Source: Bos javanicus
Lineage: Eukaryota > Chordata > Mammalia > Artiodactyla > Bovidae
Direction: 5' to 3'
Length of the DNA stretch: 64,000 nucleotides
Assembly: GCF_032452875.1 (NCBI RefSeq)
Contig: NC_083882.1
Location: 60,155,614-60,219,613, forward strand
The notes beneath the pieces were generated by a model. That model was given only the letters and a program-made list of their open reading frames with translations, was not told the origin of the DNA and made no database searches. Positions within the stretch are counted from its first letter, which is position 1. Each line of letters begins with the position of its first letter. The translations under genes were made by a program, and so were the position numbers. This document shows, in pieces, positions 44,582-55,708 of the stretch.

Positions 44582-44836
44582 CTGAAGCTAAAGCTCCAAT
44601 ACTTTGACCACCTGATGCAAACAGCTGTCTCATTGGAAAGACCCTGATGCTGGGAAAAATTGAGGGCAAGAGGAGAAGGGGGTGACGGAGGATGAGATGG
44701 TTGGATGGCATCACTGACTCAACTGGACATCAGTTTGAAGAAACTCAAGGAAATAGTGAAGAATAGAGAAGCCTGGAGTGCTGCTGTTCATGGGGCTGCA
44801 AAGAGTTGGTCATGACTTAGTGACTCAACAACACAC
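44582..44836 (+). mobile_element. BovB 3' fragment, older
   Basis: gaagctaaagctccaatact to gactcaacaacacactg. Diverged, with an ACaacaac-type tail like the other old copies. Confidence 0.88.
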
Positions 44837-45368
44837 TGAAATAAAATGTATTTTTGTATGTCTAAATGAAGACTCTGGAAGGCAGAGGTGGTAAGAAAGA
44901 TAGAAATCAACTTGTTTGCGTGCAAACCACCACAGATTTTGACTTGAATAACACTCTCTTTCCTATGAACTCTAAGCTTATGCAAAATTGGAAAATCAGC
45001 CAGGCTTGCCTTAGGCATCCTTTCTGGTGCCTTTTACCATTTTCTCTACACTTCCTAGAGCCTCTCAACTAAAATATTTACTATCTTCATGGTGTTCACC
45101 CTCTCAACTTGAGTGTTACTTTACTCAAAACCAATGTGCTTTGAGCCCAACTAATCTGCCTCCTTCATAGTCTGTTAACTTATACCCTGCCAATCATTGA
45201 AATGGCTCAAAGATCCTTTAGTATAGGTACACTGGATAAAAGTCTTCTAAAGCCTAAATTCATAAGGAATACATTGCTAATGGTATCATACTAAGTAGCC
45301 AGAATGCAATTTACTATTAGTACAACCTATAGTTTTGTATTATCTACACAGCAGACAACTATGTCTTT
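44837..45368. other. unique sequence
   Basis: Opposite-strand frames (44788-45018, 44866-45072) overlap; neither is recognisable. Confidence 0.5.
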
Positions 45369-45377
45369 CCATAATAC

Positions 45378-45462
45378 AACTTTTTTTTTTTTTTGGCTGA
45401 GTTTCCCAACTAGGGATCGAAGCTGCACTCTTGGAAGTGCAGAGTCCTAACTAGAGAATTTC
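45378..45462 (-). mobile_element. CHR-type tRNA-derived SINE with 9-bp TSD
   Basis: A T14 run, then ggctgagtttcccaactagg, gatcgaagctgcactcttgg and tcctaactagagaatttc. This is the minus strand of a cetartiodactyl CHR SINE. ccataatac lies at 45369-45377 and 45463-45471. Confidence 0.8.
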
Positions 45463-45471
45463 CCATAATAC

Positions 45472-45952
45472 TACTTCTGATATTTCTTCTGCTAATCCAC
45501 TCTTAAATCATGGAATCCATAAACAAAGATATTACATATTCATGACTTGTGAGGGTTTTTTTTTTAATACTGAACTTTTGCCAGCAGATTTTGATATGTG
45601 TGTTATACTCACCCTTTATCTATTAACTAGAGTTTCTTCTCAAAACTTATATAAGAAAGTTCTGTCCCTCTCATATCTGTAAATTATTAAGATGGTAGTA
45701 CTCAATCTTTCAGAATCTGCACAGAAAAAAAAAAAAGACATTGAATCTAAGCCATAGATTGAAAACCTGTCACAGTCTTCTCACATTGCTGAAAATTTGG
45801 AAATTAAGAGTAAAATATGTGGGGAAAAAATTTTAAGTTAAAATATCTAGACTAATTTTCATTGTAGCCTTCTCAAGATCCAATAGCAAGGGATACCCTG
45901 TGAGTTTTTAAGGTGTTTATCCATTTTTTTGTTATTTGTTTTTAATTAATAG
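45472..45952. other. unique sequence
   Basis: A-run at 45723-45735 and short T-runs only. Confidence 0.5.
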
Positions 45953-46151
45953 TGTGTTAGTCACTCAGTTGTGTCCAACTCTTTGTTACCCCATGGACTG
46001 TAACCCACTAGGCTCCTCTGTCTATGTAATTCTCCAGACTAGAATACTGGATAGCCCTTCCCTTCTCCAGGGGATCTTCCCAACCCAGGGATCAAACCCA
46101 GATCTCCTGCACTGCAGGCAGATTCCTTACTACTGAGTCACTAGGGAAGTC
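45953..46151 (-). mobile_element. Bov-tA SINE
   Basis: gtgttagtcactcagttg at left, tgagtcactagggaagt at right. ttaattaatagtg and ttagttaataagtg on the two sides may be a decayed TSD. Confidence 0.9.
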
Positions 46152-46344
46152 TTTTTAGTTAATAAGTGAACAAATAACAAACAGATGGATAAATACCTTA
46201 AAAACTTGTAGGGTATCCCTTCTTATTGACTCTTTTAAAGGGCTACCATGGCAATTAGTCTAGATATGTTGACTTTAAAATCTTTCCCCTCTTAATATTT
46301 GGATACAGAAAGGCAATAAACAAGATTCTCTGAGGGAATTTAGA

Positions 46345-46625
46345 ATTTAGGCCTACAATTTTAGATTTGAGTTGAAACCCAAACTCTGTCACTTAAGGTT
46401 AGGAACATTTGGGAAAATAATGGCTTTTCTGAAATGGATATTTTATTGCTTCATGGAAGATCAGATTAGGTAATCCATATAAATCAGTGCAATTAGGCAC
46501 ATATTAAGCTATTCGAATAAGAATTATGGTCTGGTGGTAAAGAGTAGAGAACCTGGAATCAGATCACCAGGGCTTGAATCTACCCTCCACCTCTTGACTT
46601 GGATGAGATACTTCTTCTCTCTCTC
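46345..46625 (+). mobile_element. two adjacent MIR SINE fragments
   Basis: First part 46345-46510 has aaacccaaactctgtcactta and a MIR 3' portion. The second, 46516-46625, restarts with atggtctggtggtaaagag, a MIR 5' head, and cagggcttgaatctaccc. Confidence 0.55.
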
Positions 46626-46634
46626 GAAAAGTTA

Positions 46635-47330
46635 GCTCAAAGTGGATTTAATGCTTAAATATAAAACTTTTAACTGTAAAACATCTAGAAGAAAAACGCA
46701 GAGGAAAATCTCCTTGATATTGTTGAGGCAATGACATTTGTTTGGATGTGACACCAAAATCTCAAGCAAAAAAGTAACAATAAGTGAATCTATATAAAAC
46801 TGAAAAGTTTATGCACAGAAAAAGAAAAAACAAAACAAAATAAAACAAAACGAAAAGCCAACCTACAGAATGGAAGAAAATATTTGCACACCATATATCC
46901 AATAAGTCATTAATAGCCAATTATATAAGGAATTCTATAATTCAATAGCAAAGAAAAAAAGACACAAATAACCCAATTAAAAACGGGCAAGACATCTGAA
47001 TAGACAGTTTTCTTTTCTCAAAAAATCACATGCAAATGCCAAACAGATACATGAAAATGTACTCAACACCACTTATCATTAGGGAAATGCAAATCAAAAC
47101 CACAAAGACAGCAAGCTAAGTGTCCATCAACAAATGGGTGGATAAAGATGATATGGTGTATGTACACAATAAGATACTAGTCAGCCTTAAAAAAGAATGA
47201 AATTGTGTCATTTGCAACAACATGGATGGACTTGGAGATTGTTGTGCTAAGTGAAATAAGTCAGCCAGAGAAAGACAAATACCATCTGATATCCCTTACA
47301 TGTGGAATCTAAAAAATACAACAGTGTAGT
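46635..47330 (+). mobile_element. L1 LINE, ORF2 3' end and 3' UTR start
   Basis: aaaacatctagaagaaaa, gatattgttgaggcaatgac, gccaacctacagaatggaag, atgcaaatcaaaaccac, ccatcaacaaatgggtggat and gaataagtcagcc-type blocks are in L1 order. 3' truncated near 47330, with no coding frame left. Confidence 0.85.
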
Positions 47331-48052
47331 GAATAATGTCATTTTCATTATTGTTGTTTAATATGATCTTAACATAAATGACTGTAATACAACACAGAAA
47401 ATGGTGAGCTCTATTAAAATTTTAAAGATACATTACTATAGGATCTTGTAAATTATAGAATATTTTATGCTGGGAGATGAGGAGAGACCTCAAGGAAGTA
47501 GTATAGTATTGAGACAAGTTAGTTTGATAGTAAAGAAGATTTATGGGAAGATGAAAGAATATGAGAAAAATTATGCATAAACTATGGGTAGTTACAATAT
47601 TGATATATGGAAAGATATAGTGAATGTGTAGTCTTAGAAATGTAAGGCAGATGATGAATGAACTTGAATAGCAAGTCATTGACTCTAAACTTTTTAAGTC
47701 AGCAGTGGGGAATCTCTCAGGCTCTGTGGGAATAGGGTCTCCTAGCTGATATTTCTACTTCCTGTTATAGACCTATAGATCTTATAGAATAGTTGGAGAG
47801 GAAAAAATAGGAAGTAGAAACACCAGCTAGGAGATTTCTGCATAACTCAAGCTAAATGTACAGGAGAACTTCTCAAGGATAGAAACAATGGGAGATGGAA
47901 TGAACACATATGTCAAAATAAACTCTTAAACAAAATAGTTCAAATAAATGTTGGATTGTAATTTTTAATGGATACTGAAAAATAAAAAAATTCCTTCCTT
48001 TCTCCTTTTCTCCATGAGCACTTCCCCTTTTTATGAAAGACATATAGCCTCT
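47331..48052. other. unique sequence
   Basis: The minus-strand frame at 47422-47679 is unrecognised; no repeat seen. Confidence 0.5.
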
Positions 48053-48187
48053 GGGCTTCCCAGGTGGCACAAATGGTAAAGAGCCCACCTGCCAATCCAG
48101 GAAACAGGACACTTGCCTTCAAGCCCTGGGTCAGGAAGATCCCCTGGAGGAAAGCATGGTAACCCACTCCAGTATTCTCACCTGGAG
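48053..48187 (+). mobile_element. Bov-tA SINE, 3'-truncated
   Basis: ggcttcccaggtggcaca to actccagtattctcacctg. The last third is missing. Confidence 0.88.
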
Positions 48188-48719
48188 AGAGAATTTATGC
48201 ACACAGCCTTTTCCTAAGACACTGACAAACTCAGATGCCTCTATGAAACAGCCAAGTAAGCTTGAAAAATAATGAGTGCTTCCCTGAAGGAGACTGTGGA
48301 GAATTGGGCTTTCATAACTTGTCTTAAATGCGTGGTAGCCATGGGGCTCTCAACAAGTATTGCTATGCAGAAATGTCCATATGGGACAACTATTATCTTT
48401 TTTTATTTCAAGAGAAGTAGAAAATGTGGATCTTTAAAATGTGAGAACTACTAACTTTCACATGTTGGCAACTACTTTGAAAATTAAAAAAAAAAAAAAA
48501 AACAACCTCTGTAGGCCAAACAAAACATGTCTGTAGGCCAAATGTAACATGTGGGTCACCAGTTTGTGAAATCTGTCACACTCTGTTATGTGGCAAGGTA
48601 ATGGAGCATTCTGGTTAGTCAGCATTCTGAGTTGCCACATATGTTATATAAGGCTTCTCAACCTTCCAAGAATACATCAGCTATACGAAACACTATTTAA
48701 CTTTATTCAACTTTTCCCC
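48188..48719. other. unique sequence with A-run and short tandem repeat
   Basis: A-run 48486-48503. Two units of about 21 bp starting tctgtaggccaaa follow near 48508 and 48529. Confidence 0.5.
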
Positions 48720-48850
48720 TTTGATTCAAGCTTATGTTCAGTCAACAAATACATATTTAGCTATGTTTCATGCATAGCTAAATAATAGTTGGGAATATAG
48801 AAATATGAATGACCTGCTGTCAAGGAATTCACAATTGATAAAGGCAGAGA
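48720..48850 (-). mobile_element. L2 LINE 3' end
   Basis: cagtcaacaaatacatattt, tagttgggaatatagaaat and gctgtcaaggaattcacaat follow minus L2 order. Confidence 0.6.
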
Positions 48851-48906
48851 CAGAAGCCTCATGGAGTATCAACACAAATCAATTTGACAACTTGGAATCC
48901 TTTAAT

Positions 48907-49093
48907 ACAGTGGTCCCCTCTTTGGCACCAGGGACCAGTTTCATGAAAGATAGATAGTTTTTCCATGGACTGTGTTGGGGATGGTTTTGAAATGATTCAA
49001 GAACATTATATTTATTGCACACTTTATTTCTATTATTATTACATCACCAGGCACTATGAGGCATTAGATCCCAGAGGTTGGGGATCTGTGCTT
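48907..49093. mobile_element. DNA-transposon-type MER remnant (tentative)
   Basis: cagtggtcccctctttggca, ccagggaccagtttcatg, tttttccatggactgtg and a closing agaggttggggatctgtgc match an old mammalian element with near-palindromic ends. It has lost its centre. Family not named. Confidence 0.5.
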
Positions 49094-51159
49094 TAGAATT
49101 TCAAGAGTATCAATGATCAACATAGAGAAAACATGGAAAATGGAAGTTGGGAGCATATCTCAACTGAGAGATGTTCTAGAAGTCCTGTTTTAGAACTTCA
49201 GCTTTGAATACTGATAGTTTCTCAGAAACACTGCATCAGACTTTCAAGCTAGATTCTGTGCTAGATAAATCCTGTCTTTTTTTCAAAATACTTTTTCTTA
49301 AGACATTTCTTGAAAAAAATTATGGCTAGGATCTGCCTTTCAAATACTAAAAAAATCCCATCCCAAGGTGTCTGGGCTTGTAAATGAGGTTCCATGGGTG
49401 GGAAATTGAAGAGGAATGACTCTGGGTGGTATGTGGGGAATGCGCCATTCCTTTTCAGTTCTCAACAACTTCTCTCCTAAAGTCATGCTTCCTTGCTACT
49501 CTCAAGAGCAAAGTACACAGTGTGTCCCTGTGCTCCTGTCAACACTGTTCAGTAATTTGAGAAACTATTAAAGACATAACTATAAAAATTAGTATAATAT
49601 TATTTTGCCTCTCTTCCTGAACATAAGACTTCCCTGGCTAACTATTCATTTTCTGTGTGGGTCAAATTAGTTTCTAAATTCATTTCCTCCATGAGTATTA
49701 CATTTGGGAGAAGAGGAGAGCGTACATTTTCACGTGCAATTTTGAATAAATATTTAGCATAAAATATTTTTTCTTTCTCTCTTAGTGTAAAATCAATGAG
49801 CCTCACCCAACCTCCCCAATTCTCATCATTTAGTGTCATTAAAAGACTGTTCCAAAAGTTCAGGTTGAAATAAATTGCTATTTTATTTTTATAGTTGATA
49901 TATCCAAAGATATGGGCAGGACTCTTACAAAGGAATCCACAGATCAAGAAAATAAGAATTTAAAGTGTAAAGTTCTTGGCCCTGTTGTATGTAAAATTAC
50001 TGTTTTCCCTTTGTGGTACTATGTATAACATCATGTACTCCAAGTTGTGTAGAGAACAGGAACTGAATGATGCAAGATTAATTACTACACTATTGTCATC
50101 TCTAGCTAATAACAACATAGAGATCAATCCTGCTGTTAAAGTCTCTCTGGATATATTTGTTTGCCTTTGGCATAAATCAGGGAAGCATACAAGTAGAAAG
50201 AAGATAACACAAAATAAAGTTTGTGCCTTGGGAGGAAAAGAATTTGTTATTCCTTTGTCACTGCAGGCAACAGAGTGTGAAACCAGTAAGAAACCAGGCC
50301 AGTTCTTGACGTCAGTTATTCCTAATTTGGAGCAATTGAGTGCATCTTTGACTTATGTGCGAGGGCTGATCATTGATTAAGCTGCAGGGGTGTTTCCTAT
50401 GGTGTTCCTTTGGCCTTATTACTGTGAACCGCAATGCACTGTCAGGGTGCTTTTTGTTTTGTGTTTTTGTTTTGTTGTTTTCTTTCTCCAGAAGACCTTG
50501 AGTTAAAATCTTCCTGACGTTGGTTACAACCAAACTCAAAAATTTCCAGAGTATTAGACACATGCTTTCCCTTGATTTTGACCTTCAAATTTGGGAAAGC
50601 AAGTGTAACATTTTAGAGGTTTCATAGATACAGAGAAACATTTTAATCTCATGTTTTCAAATTTGGATAAATGGTACCGAGAGCAATCATTTTAACAAGC
50701 AAAACAAACTCTTCTGTGATTGCACTTTCATACTTCGACTGTTTCAATTAAATGAAATATTGCTTACAAGAAAACACAACTGATATAGACCTTTTTTTCA
50801 GAATGCAGGGAAGTTAAAGGGGATTTTAACATCTGATAAAAATTAACAGCCATTATGCAACCTAGAAAATATGGCCAACATCCTGAGGTTGCCAGGAAGA
50901 AAAATGCAAAGAATCTGGGCCTCCAGTAACTTTACAGAGCTGTTGAATTACCCAACTCCATCACTACAGCTGCTAATTGTGTTTATTATTTGAAACTCCC
51001 ATGTCCTGAAGATCTTATTTTCTACTTCCAGAATTTTTCAAGGTATTTTCCTAAATATGTACAGGTTCTTCCCTAAGATGTATCTGAATATCATTTGTTA
51101 AGATACAACTAAAAATAATCATCTCTCCTAAAATGAAAATTTACTAAACTTTTACTTTT
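49094..51159. other. repeat-poor unique sequence
   Basis: About 2 kb with no recognised transposon. The plus frame 49976-50380 (134 codons) has no identifiable domain. Could hold conserved non-coding sequence. Confidence 0.5.
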
Positions 51160-51262
51160 ACTTTTCTGGGCCAGGTAATGTACTAAGCATTTCTCACAAA
51201 TGACCTTGTGTGTAGTTCTAGATTTATGCACTATAATCGTTACCATTTGAAAATGTGGAACG
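51160..51262 (-). mobile_element. MIR SINE (weak)
   Basis: gggccaggtaatgtactaag and catttctcacaaatgacctt give a diverged MIR minus strand. Confidence 0.45.
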
Positions 51263-52052
51263 GAATTCCCTTTTGAAAGAAGAGATTTTCTATTCAGTAA
51301 ATTTACAGAACTTGTATATGTTCAAAGTCTCTACTCAGTATTGAATTACTTCTCTATGGGAAAAAATTATTTCTGTTATATTAGCTGTTTTTAATGTTGA
51401 AGATACACAAGAGTATTTCCATCATAAAAGTCTTCATCTGACTATGGAGCAGATTATTCCACACTCCGTGGGTTACACAATTCCAAGGAATTGTGTCTGT
51501 ATTCTTGTTGCTAGCCTAAGGTTTTAAATTAGTATAATGTCCTCACAAAGATTTCTCATTCTAGTTCCTGAATTTCAGTAACTGATTCCACTAGATTATT
51601 TCATTTCTATAAGTTATCTCTTACTTCTTTTTGGTTAATGCCAACTCAGAGGTAGAAATTGGCCCCTTTATGGTATTTGTGCAAAATCTGTGACAGAAGG
51701 TATGTGGTGTATAGAAGATTTTGCTGAGGTTTTAGAATAATTGAACATTTTTTCTTAAGCAGAACATAAAATTAAATATTGGATTATTTTTGATAAAAGT
51801 TCTTCCCTCAGCCCACCAGGAGTCCATTTCTTATGGACCATCTTGCTGTGCAGATCATCCACCTGTTTTATTAGTGGTTTCTACTGTATTCTCTCCAAGT
51901 CCTTCTCCTTTTTGACCCTCTTTCTGAAATTTATGTGTATTTTTTATGCAGAGTAACTTATGTATACTATTTAAAGCTTATTTTAAAACTATGGCCCTAG
52001 AACTTCAATTCCACATCCAAACTCACTTAGCTGAACATTCTTCCTACCAATT
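51263..52052. other. unique AT-rich sequence
   Basis: Nothing recognised. Confidence 0.5.
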
Positions 52053-52222
52053 CTGGGAAAGATTGACAGCAAGAGGAGAAGTGGGTGACAGAGGATGAGA
52101 TGGTTGGATGGCATCACTGACTCAGTGACATGAGTTTGAGCAAACTCAGGGAGATGGTGAAGGACAGGGAAGTCTGGTGTGCTGCAGTTCATGGGGTCGC
52201 AGAGTTGGACATGACTTAGCAA
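52053..52222 (+). mobile_element. BovB 3' fragment, older
   Basis: ttctgggaaagattgacagc to catgacttagcaattgagc, 170 bp. A base is lost in the tcagtgacatgag stretch, which breaks the frame. Confidence 0.88.
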
Positions 52223-52652
52223 TTGAGCAAATTCTTACCAAAATGCTTCCCCACCCCAAATGTAATCTGTGCTAATTAATAAAAGAATTAATCTTTAAAA
52301 ACCCACTGTATATGCCTGGAAATTTCTAATGTTTTGGGGAACGGTAGTATACAAAATTGAAAGAGAGAGTAATATTTGTTTCTTGTCTTTGGGCAAATAA
52401 CTAAACCAGTATGGATAATAACTTAAAAATAAATGTATCTGGGTCATGAATTCCTTAACTTTTACACACCTAGATGACCAGTACCACTGTCTTTCCAACT
52501 ACTTAGAGAATAGCTCCACTACTTATTGCAATATAATTAGTGTTTTTTATTTGTTTACAGATAAAAATGAAAGTATGCTATTATCCAATAAAAATCATAA
52601 AGATTTTTTATTAAACCTCTGATTTACTATAATCACAAAAACCAGACCATTT
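52223..52652. other. unique sequence
   Basis: No gene; a minus frame at 52295-52498 is unrecognised. Confidence 0.5.
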
Positions 52653-52761
52653 ACATTCACTTTTTTAAAATTTTATATTGAAGTAAAGTTGATTAGCAAT
52701 GTTGTATTAGTTTCAGTTATACAGCAAAGTGACTAATTTATACATATATATATATGTGTCT

Positions 52762-54137
52762 GGACATGGAACAACAGACTGGTTCCAAATAGGAAAAGGA
52801 GTACATCAAGGCTGTATATTGTCACCCTGCTTATTTAACTTCTATGCAGAGTATATCAAGGAATGCTGGACTGGAAGAAACACAAGCTGGAATCAAGATT
52901 GCCGGGAGAAATATCAATAACCTCAGATATGCAGATGACACCACCCTTATGGCAGAAAGTGAAGAGGAACTAAAAAGCCTCTTGATGAAAGTGAAAATGG
53001 AGAGTGAAAAAGTTGGCTTAACGCTCAACATTCAGAAAACGAAGATCATGGCATCCGGTCCCATCACTTCATGGGAAATAGATGGGGAAACAGTGGAAAC
53101 AGTGTCAGACTTTATTTTGGGGGGCTCCAAAATCACTGCAGATGGTGACTGCAGCCATGAAATTAAAAGACGCTTACTCCTCGGAAGGAAAGTTATGTCC
53201 AACCTAGATCAGATCAGATCAGATCAGTCACTCAGTTATGTCCGACTCTTCTCGACCCCATGAATTGCAGCACATCAGGCCTCCCTGTCCATCACCAACT
53301 CCCGGAGTTCACTCAGACTCACGTCCATCGAGGCAGTGATGCCATCCAGCCATCTCATCCTCTGTCGTCCCCTTCTCCTCCTGCCCCCAATCCCTCCCAG
53401 CATCAGAGTCTTTTCCAATGAGTCAATTCTTCACATAAGGTGGTCAAAGTACTGGAGTTTTAGCTTTAGCAGCATTCCTTCCAAAGAAATCCCAGGGCTA
53501 ATCTCCTTCAGAATGGACTGGTTGGATCTCCTTGCAGTCCAAGGGACTCTCAAGAGTCCTATCCAACACCACAGTTCAAAAGCATCAATTCTTCAGCACT
53601 CAGCCTTCTTCACAGTCCAACTCTCACATCCATACATGACCACTGGATAGCATATTCAAAAGCAGAGACATTACTTTGCCAACAAAGGTTCGTCTAGTCA
53701 AGGCTATGGTTTTTCCTGTGGTGATGTATAGGTGTGAGAGTTGGACTGTGAAGAAGGCTGAGCGCTGAAGAATTGATGCTTTTGAACTGTGGTGTTGGAG
53801 AAGACTCTTGAGAGTCCCTTGGACTGCAAGGCGATCCAACCAGTCCATTCTGAAGGAGACCAGCCCTGGGATTTCTTTGGAAGGAATGATGCTAAAGCTG
53901 AAACTCCAGTACTTTGGCCACCTCATGCGAAGAGTTGACTCATTGGAAAAGACTCTGATGTTGGGAGGGATTGAGGGCAGGAGGAGAAGGGGACGACAGA
54001 GGATGAGATGGCTGGACGGCATCACTGCCTCAATGGACCTGAGTCTGAGTGAACTCTGGGAGTTGGTGATGGACAGGGCAGCCTGGTGTGCTGTGATTCA
54101 TGGGGTCTCAAAGAGTCGAATACCACTGAGTGACTGA
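52762..54137 (+). pseudogene. BovB reverse-transcriptase fragment disrupted by insertion
   Basis: Encodes QGCILSP, YADD (near 52929-52940) and the SGPITSWEIDGETVETVSDF block until the insertion at about 53212, after LGRKVMSNLD. The C-terminal part resumes after 53646, with the frame open at 53808-54137. A 2-base loss near 52855 (tatatcaag followed by gaatgctgg) shifts the frame before AGLEET. Not functional. Confidence 0.85.
53212..53645 (-). mobile_element. BovB inserted into the BovB, opposite strand, variant tail
   Basis: 434 bp from the tail at the left to catacatgaccactg at the right. The tail reads (gatca)n, agatcagatcagatcag, where other copies have (gttca)n. The host BovB is continuous across it (caacctagat, then agcatattc). 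Only gat is duplicated for certain. Confidence 0.9.
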
Positions 54138-54180
54138 ACTGAACTGAACTGATGTGTCTATTTTTTTTCTTTTCCCATTT

Positions 54181-55150
54181 GCTGTTGTGCAGTTGCTGTC
54201 ATGTCTGACTCTTTGTGACCCCATGGACTGCAGCATGCCAGGCTTCCCTGTCCTTCATTATCTCCTGGAATTTCCTCAAATTCATGTCCATTGGGTCAGT
54301 GATGCTATCTAACCATCTCATCCTCTACTGCCCTCCTCTCCTTTTCCCTTCAGTCTTTCCCAGTATCAGGATGTTTTCCAGTGAGTCGGCTCTTTGCACC
54401 AGGTAGCCTAAATATTGGACCTTCGGCTTCAATGTCAGTCCTTCTGATAAATATTCAGAGTCATTTTCCTTTAGGATCAACTAATTAGATCTCCTTGCAG
54501 TCCAAGGGACTCTCAAGAGTCTTCTCTAGCACCACAGTTTGACAGCAGCAATTCTTTGATGCTCAGCCTTTGTTTCATGGTTCAACTTTCACATCTGTAC
54601 AATTCTACTGACAAAACCATAGCTTTGACTATATGGACCTTTGCTGACACAGTGATGTCTTTGCTTTTTAATGTGCTGTCTAGGTTTGTCATAGCTTTCC
54701 TTCCAAGGTGCAAGGATCTTCTCATTTCATGGTTGTGATCACTGTCCACAGTGATTTTGGAGCCCAAGAAAATAAAATCGTTCACTGCCTCTACTTTTTC
54801 CCCTTCCCTTTGCCATGAAGTGATGGGACCAAATGCCATGATCTTATTTTTTCTGATTGTTGAGTTTTAAGCCAGCATTTTCACCCTCATCAAGATGCTC
54901 TTTAGTTTCTCTTCACTTTCTGCCATTAGAGTGATATTATCTGCATATCTGAGGTTGTTGATATATTTCCTGGCAATCTTGATTCTAGCTTGTGATTCAT
55001 CCAGCCTGACATTTCTCATGATGTACTCTGCATATAAGTTACATAAAAAAGATAGCAATATACAGCCTTGTTTTTCTCCTTTGCCAATTTTGAACCAGTC
55101 AGTTGTTCCATGTAAGGTTCTAACTGTTGCTTTTTGACCTGCATATAGGT
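54181..55150 (-). mobile_element. older BovB inserted in L1
   Basis: Minus copy of about 970 bp with gttgtgcagttgctgtca at the left end and cctgcatataggttt at the right. tttcccattt (54171-54180) and tttctcattt (55150-55159) form a near-perfect 10-bp TSD, partly overlapping BovB sequence. It is more diverged than the neighbouring copies. Confidence 0.88.
54582..55150 (-). pseudogene. BovB reverse-transcriptase fragment, YADD altered
   Basis: Open in two pieces, 54867-55157 (NLYAGQKATVRT..., QGCIL, then RYADNITLM) and 54582-54839. The catalytic YADD has become YADN, so an active-site aspartate is lost. A frameshift near 54860 separates the pieces. Confidence 0.85.
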
Positions 55151-55469
55151 TTCTCATTTAGGTTATTGCAAGATTTTGAGCTGAGTTCCCTGTGCTATAC
55201 AGTAGGTCCTTGTTAGTTATCTATTTTAAATATAGAAGAGTGTACATGTCAATCCAAAATGGTTACCAGATGTAAAGGGGTGGGAGGGATAGACTAGGAG
55301 TTTGGGATTGACATTCACTTTTATTCTGTAATAAAACTAAGAGATAGAAAGTATTACCACCAGATGACAAATGAGAAAACTGAAGATTTGGTTGGTAAAG
55401 AATGTTACTTGAATTGCAGAACTTTTAAAGTGATAAACCCAGGACTTCCCACAAAATCTATTTGACACT

Positions 55470-55694
55470 GGGTGCTGGTGCTAAGTTGCTTCAGTCATGT
55501 CCGACTCTGTGTGACCCTATGGACCATAGCCCTCCAGGCACCTCTGTCCACGGGATTCTCCAGGCAAAAATACTGGCATGGGTTGTCATGCCCTTCTCCA
55601 GGGGACCTTCCCAACCCAGGGGTCGAACCCGGATCTCTTATGTCTCCTGCTTTGGCAGGCAGTTTCTTTACCACTAACGCCACCTGGGAAGCCT
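55470..55694 (-). mobile_element. Bov-tA SINE with 14-bp TSD
   Basis: Full-length minus copy. atctatttgacact is exact at 55456-55469 and 55695-55708. B box ggtcgaacccgga on the complement is intact. Confidence 0.93.
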
Positions 55695-55708
55695 ATCTAT
55701 TTGACACT

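Larger units (their letters stand above)
52762..54151 (+). mobile_element. BovB inserted in L1, itself split
   Basis: Plus BovB in two parts (52762-53211 and 53646-54151), about 955 bp. It starts at ggacatggaacaacagactg and ends with a (gaact)n tail. atgtgtct at 52754-52761 and 54152-54159 is the TSD and matches the L1 site. Confidence 0.92.
52665..55310 (-). mobile_element. L1 LINE 3' end, 5'-inverted, with 12-bp TSD, hosting two BovB insertions
   Basis: L1 pieces are 52665-52761, 54152-54180 and 55151-55258 (minus), then 55256-55310 in plus orientation. acattcactttt lies exactly at 52653-52664 and 55311-55322. The minus part holds gttgtattagtttcagttat and ccctgtgctatacagtaggt; the terminal piece reads ggttaccagatgtaaagg to tttgggattgac on the plus strand. 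That segment lies next to it in an ordinary L1, so this is a 5' inversion. Two BovBs fill the gaps. Confidence 0.88.

Noticed and set aside
49976..50380. 134-codon frame as a gene
   Set aside because: Translation is unrecognised with no sign of domain structure; kept only as part of a repeat-poor island.
52762..54151. Single BovB with internal twin-priming inversion
   Set aside because: The plus parts on both sides of the minus block are contiguous in BovB and the minus block has its own 3' tail, so a separate insertion explains it better.
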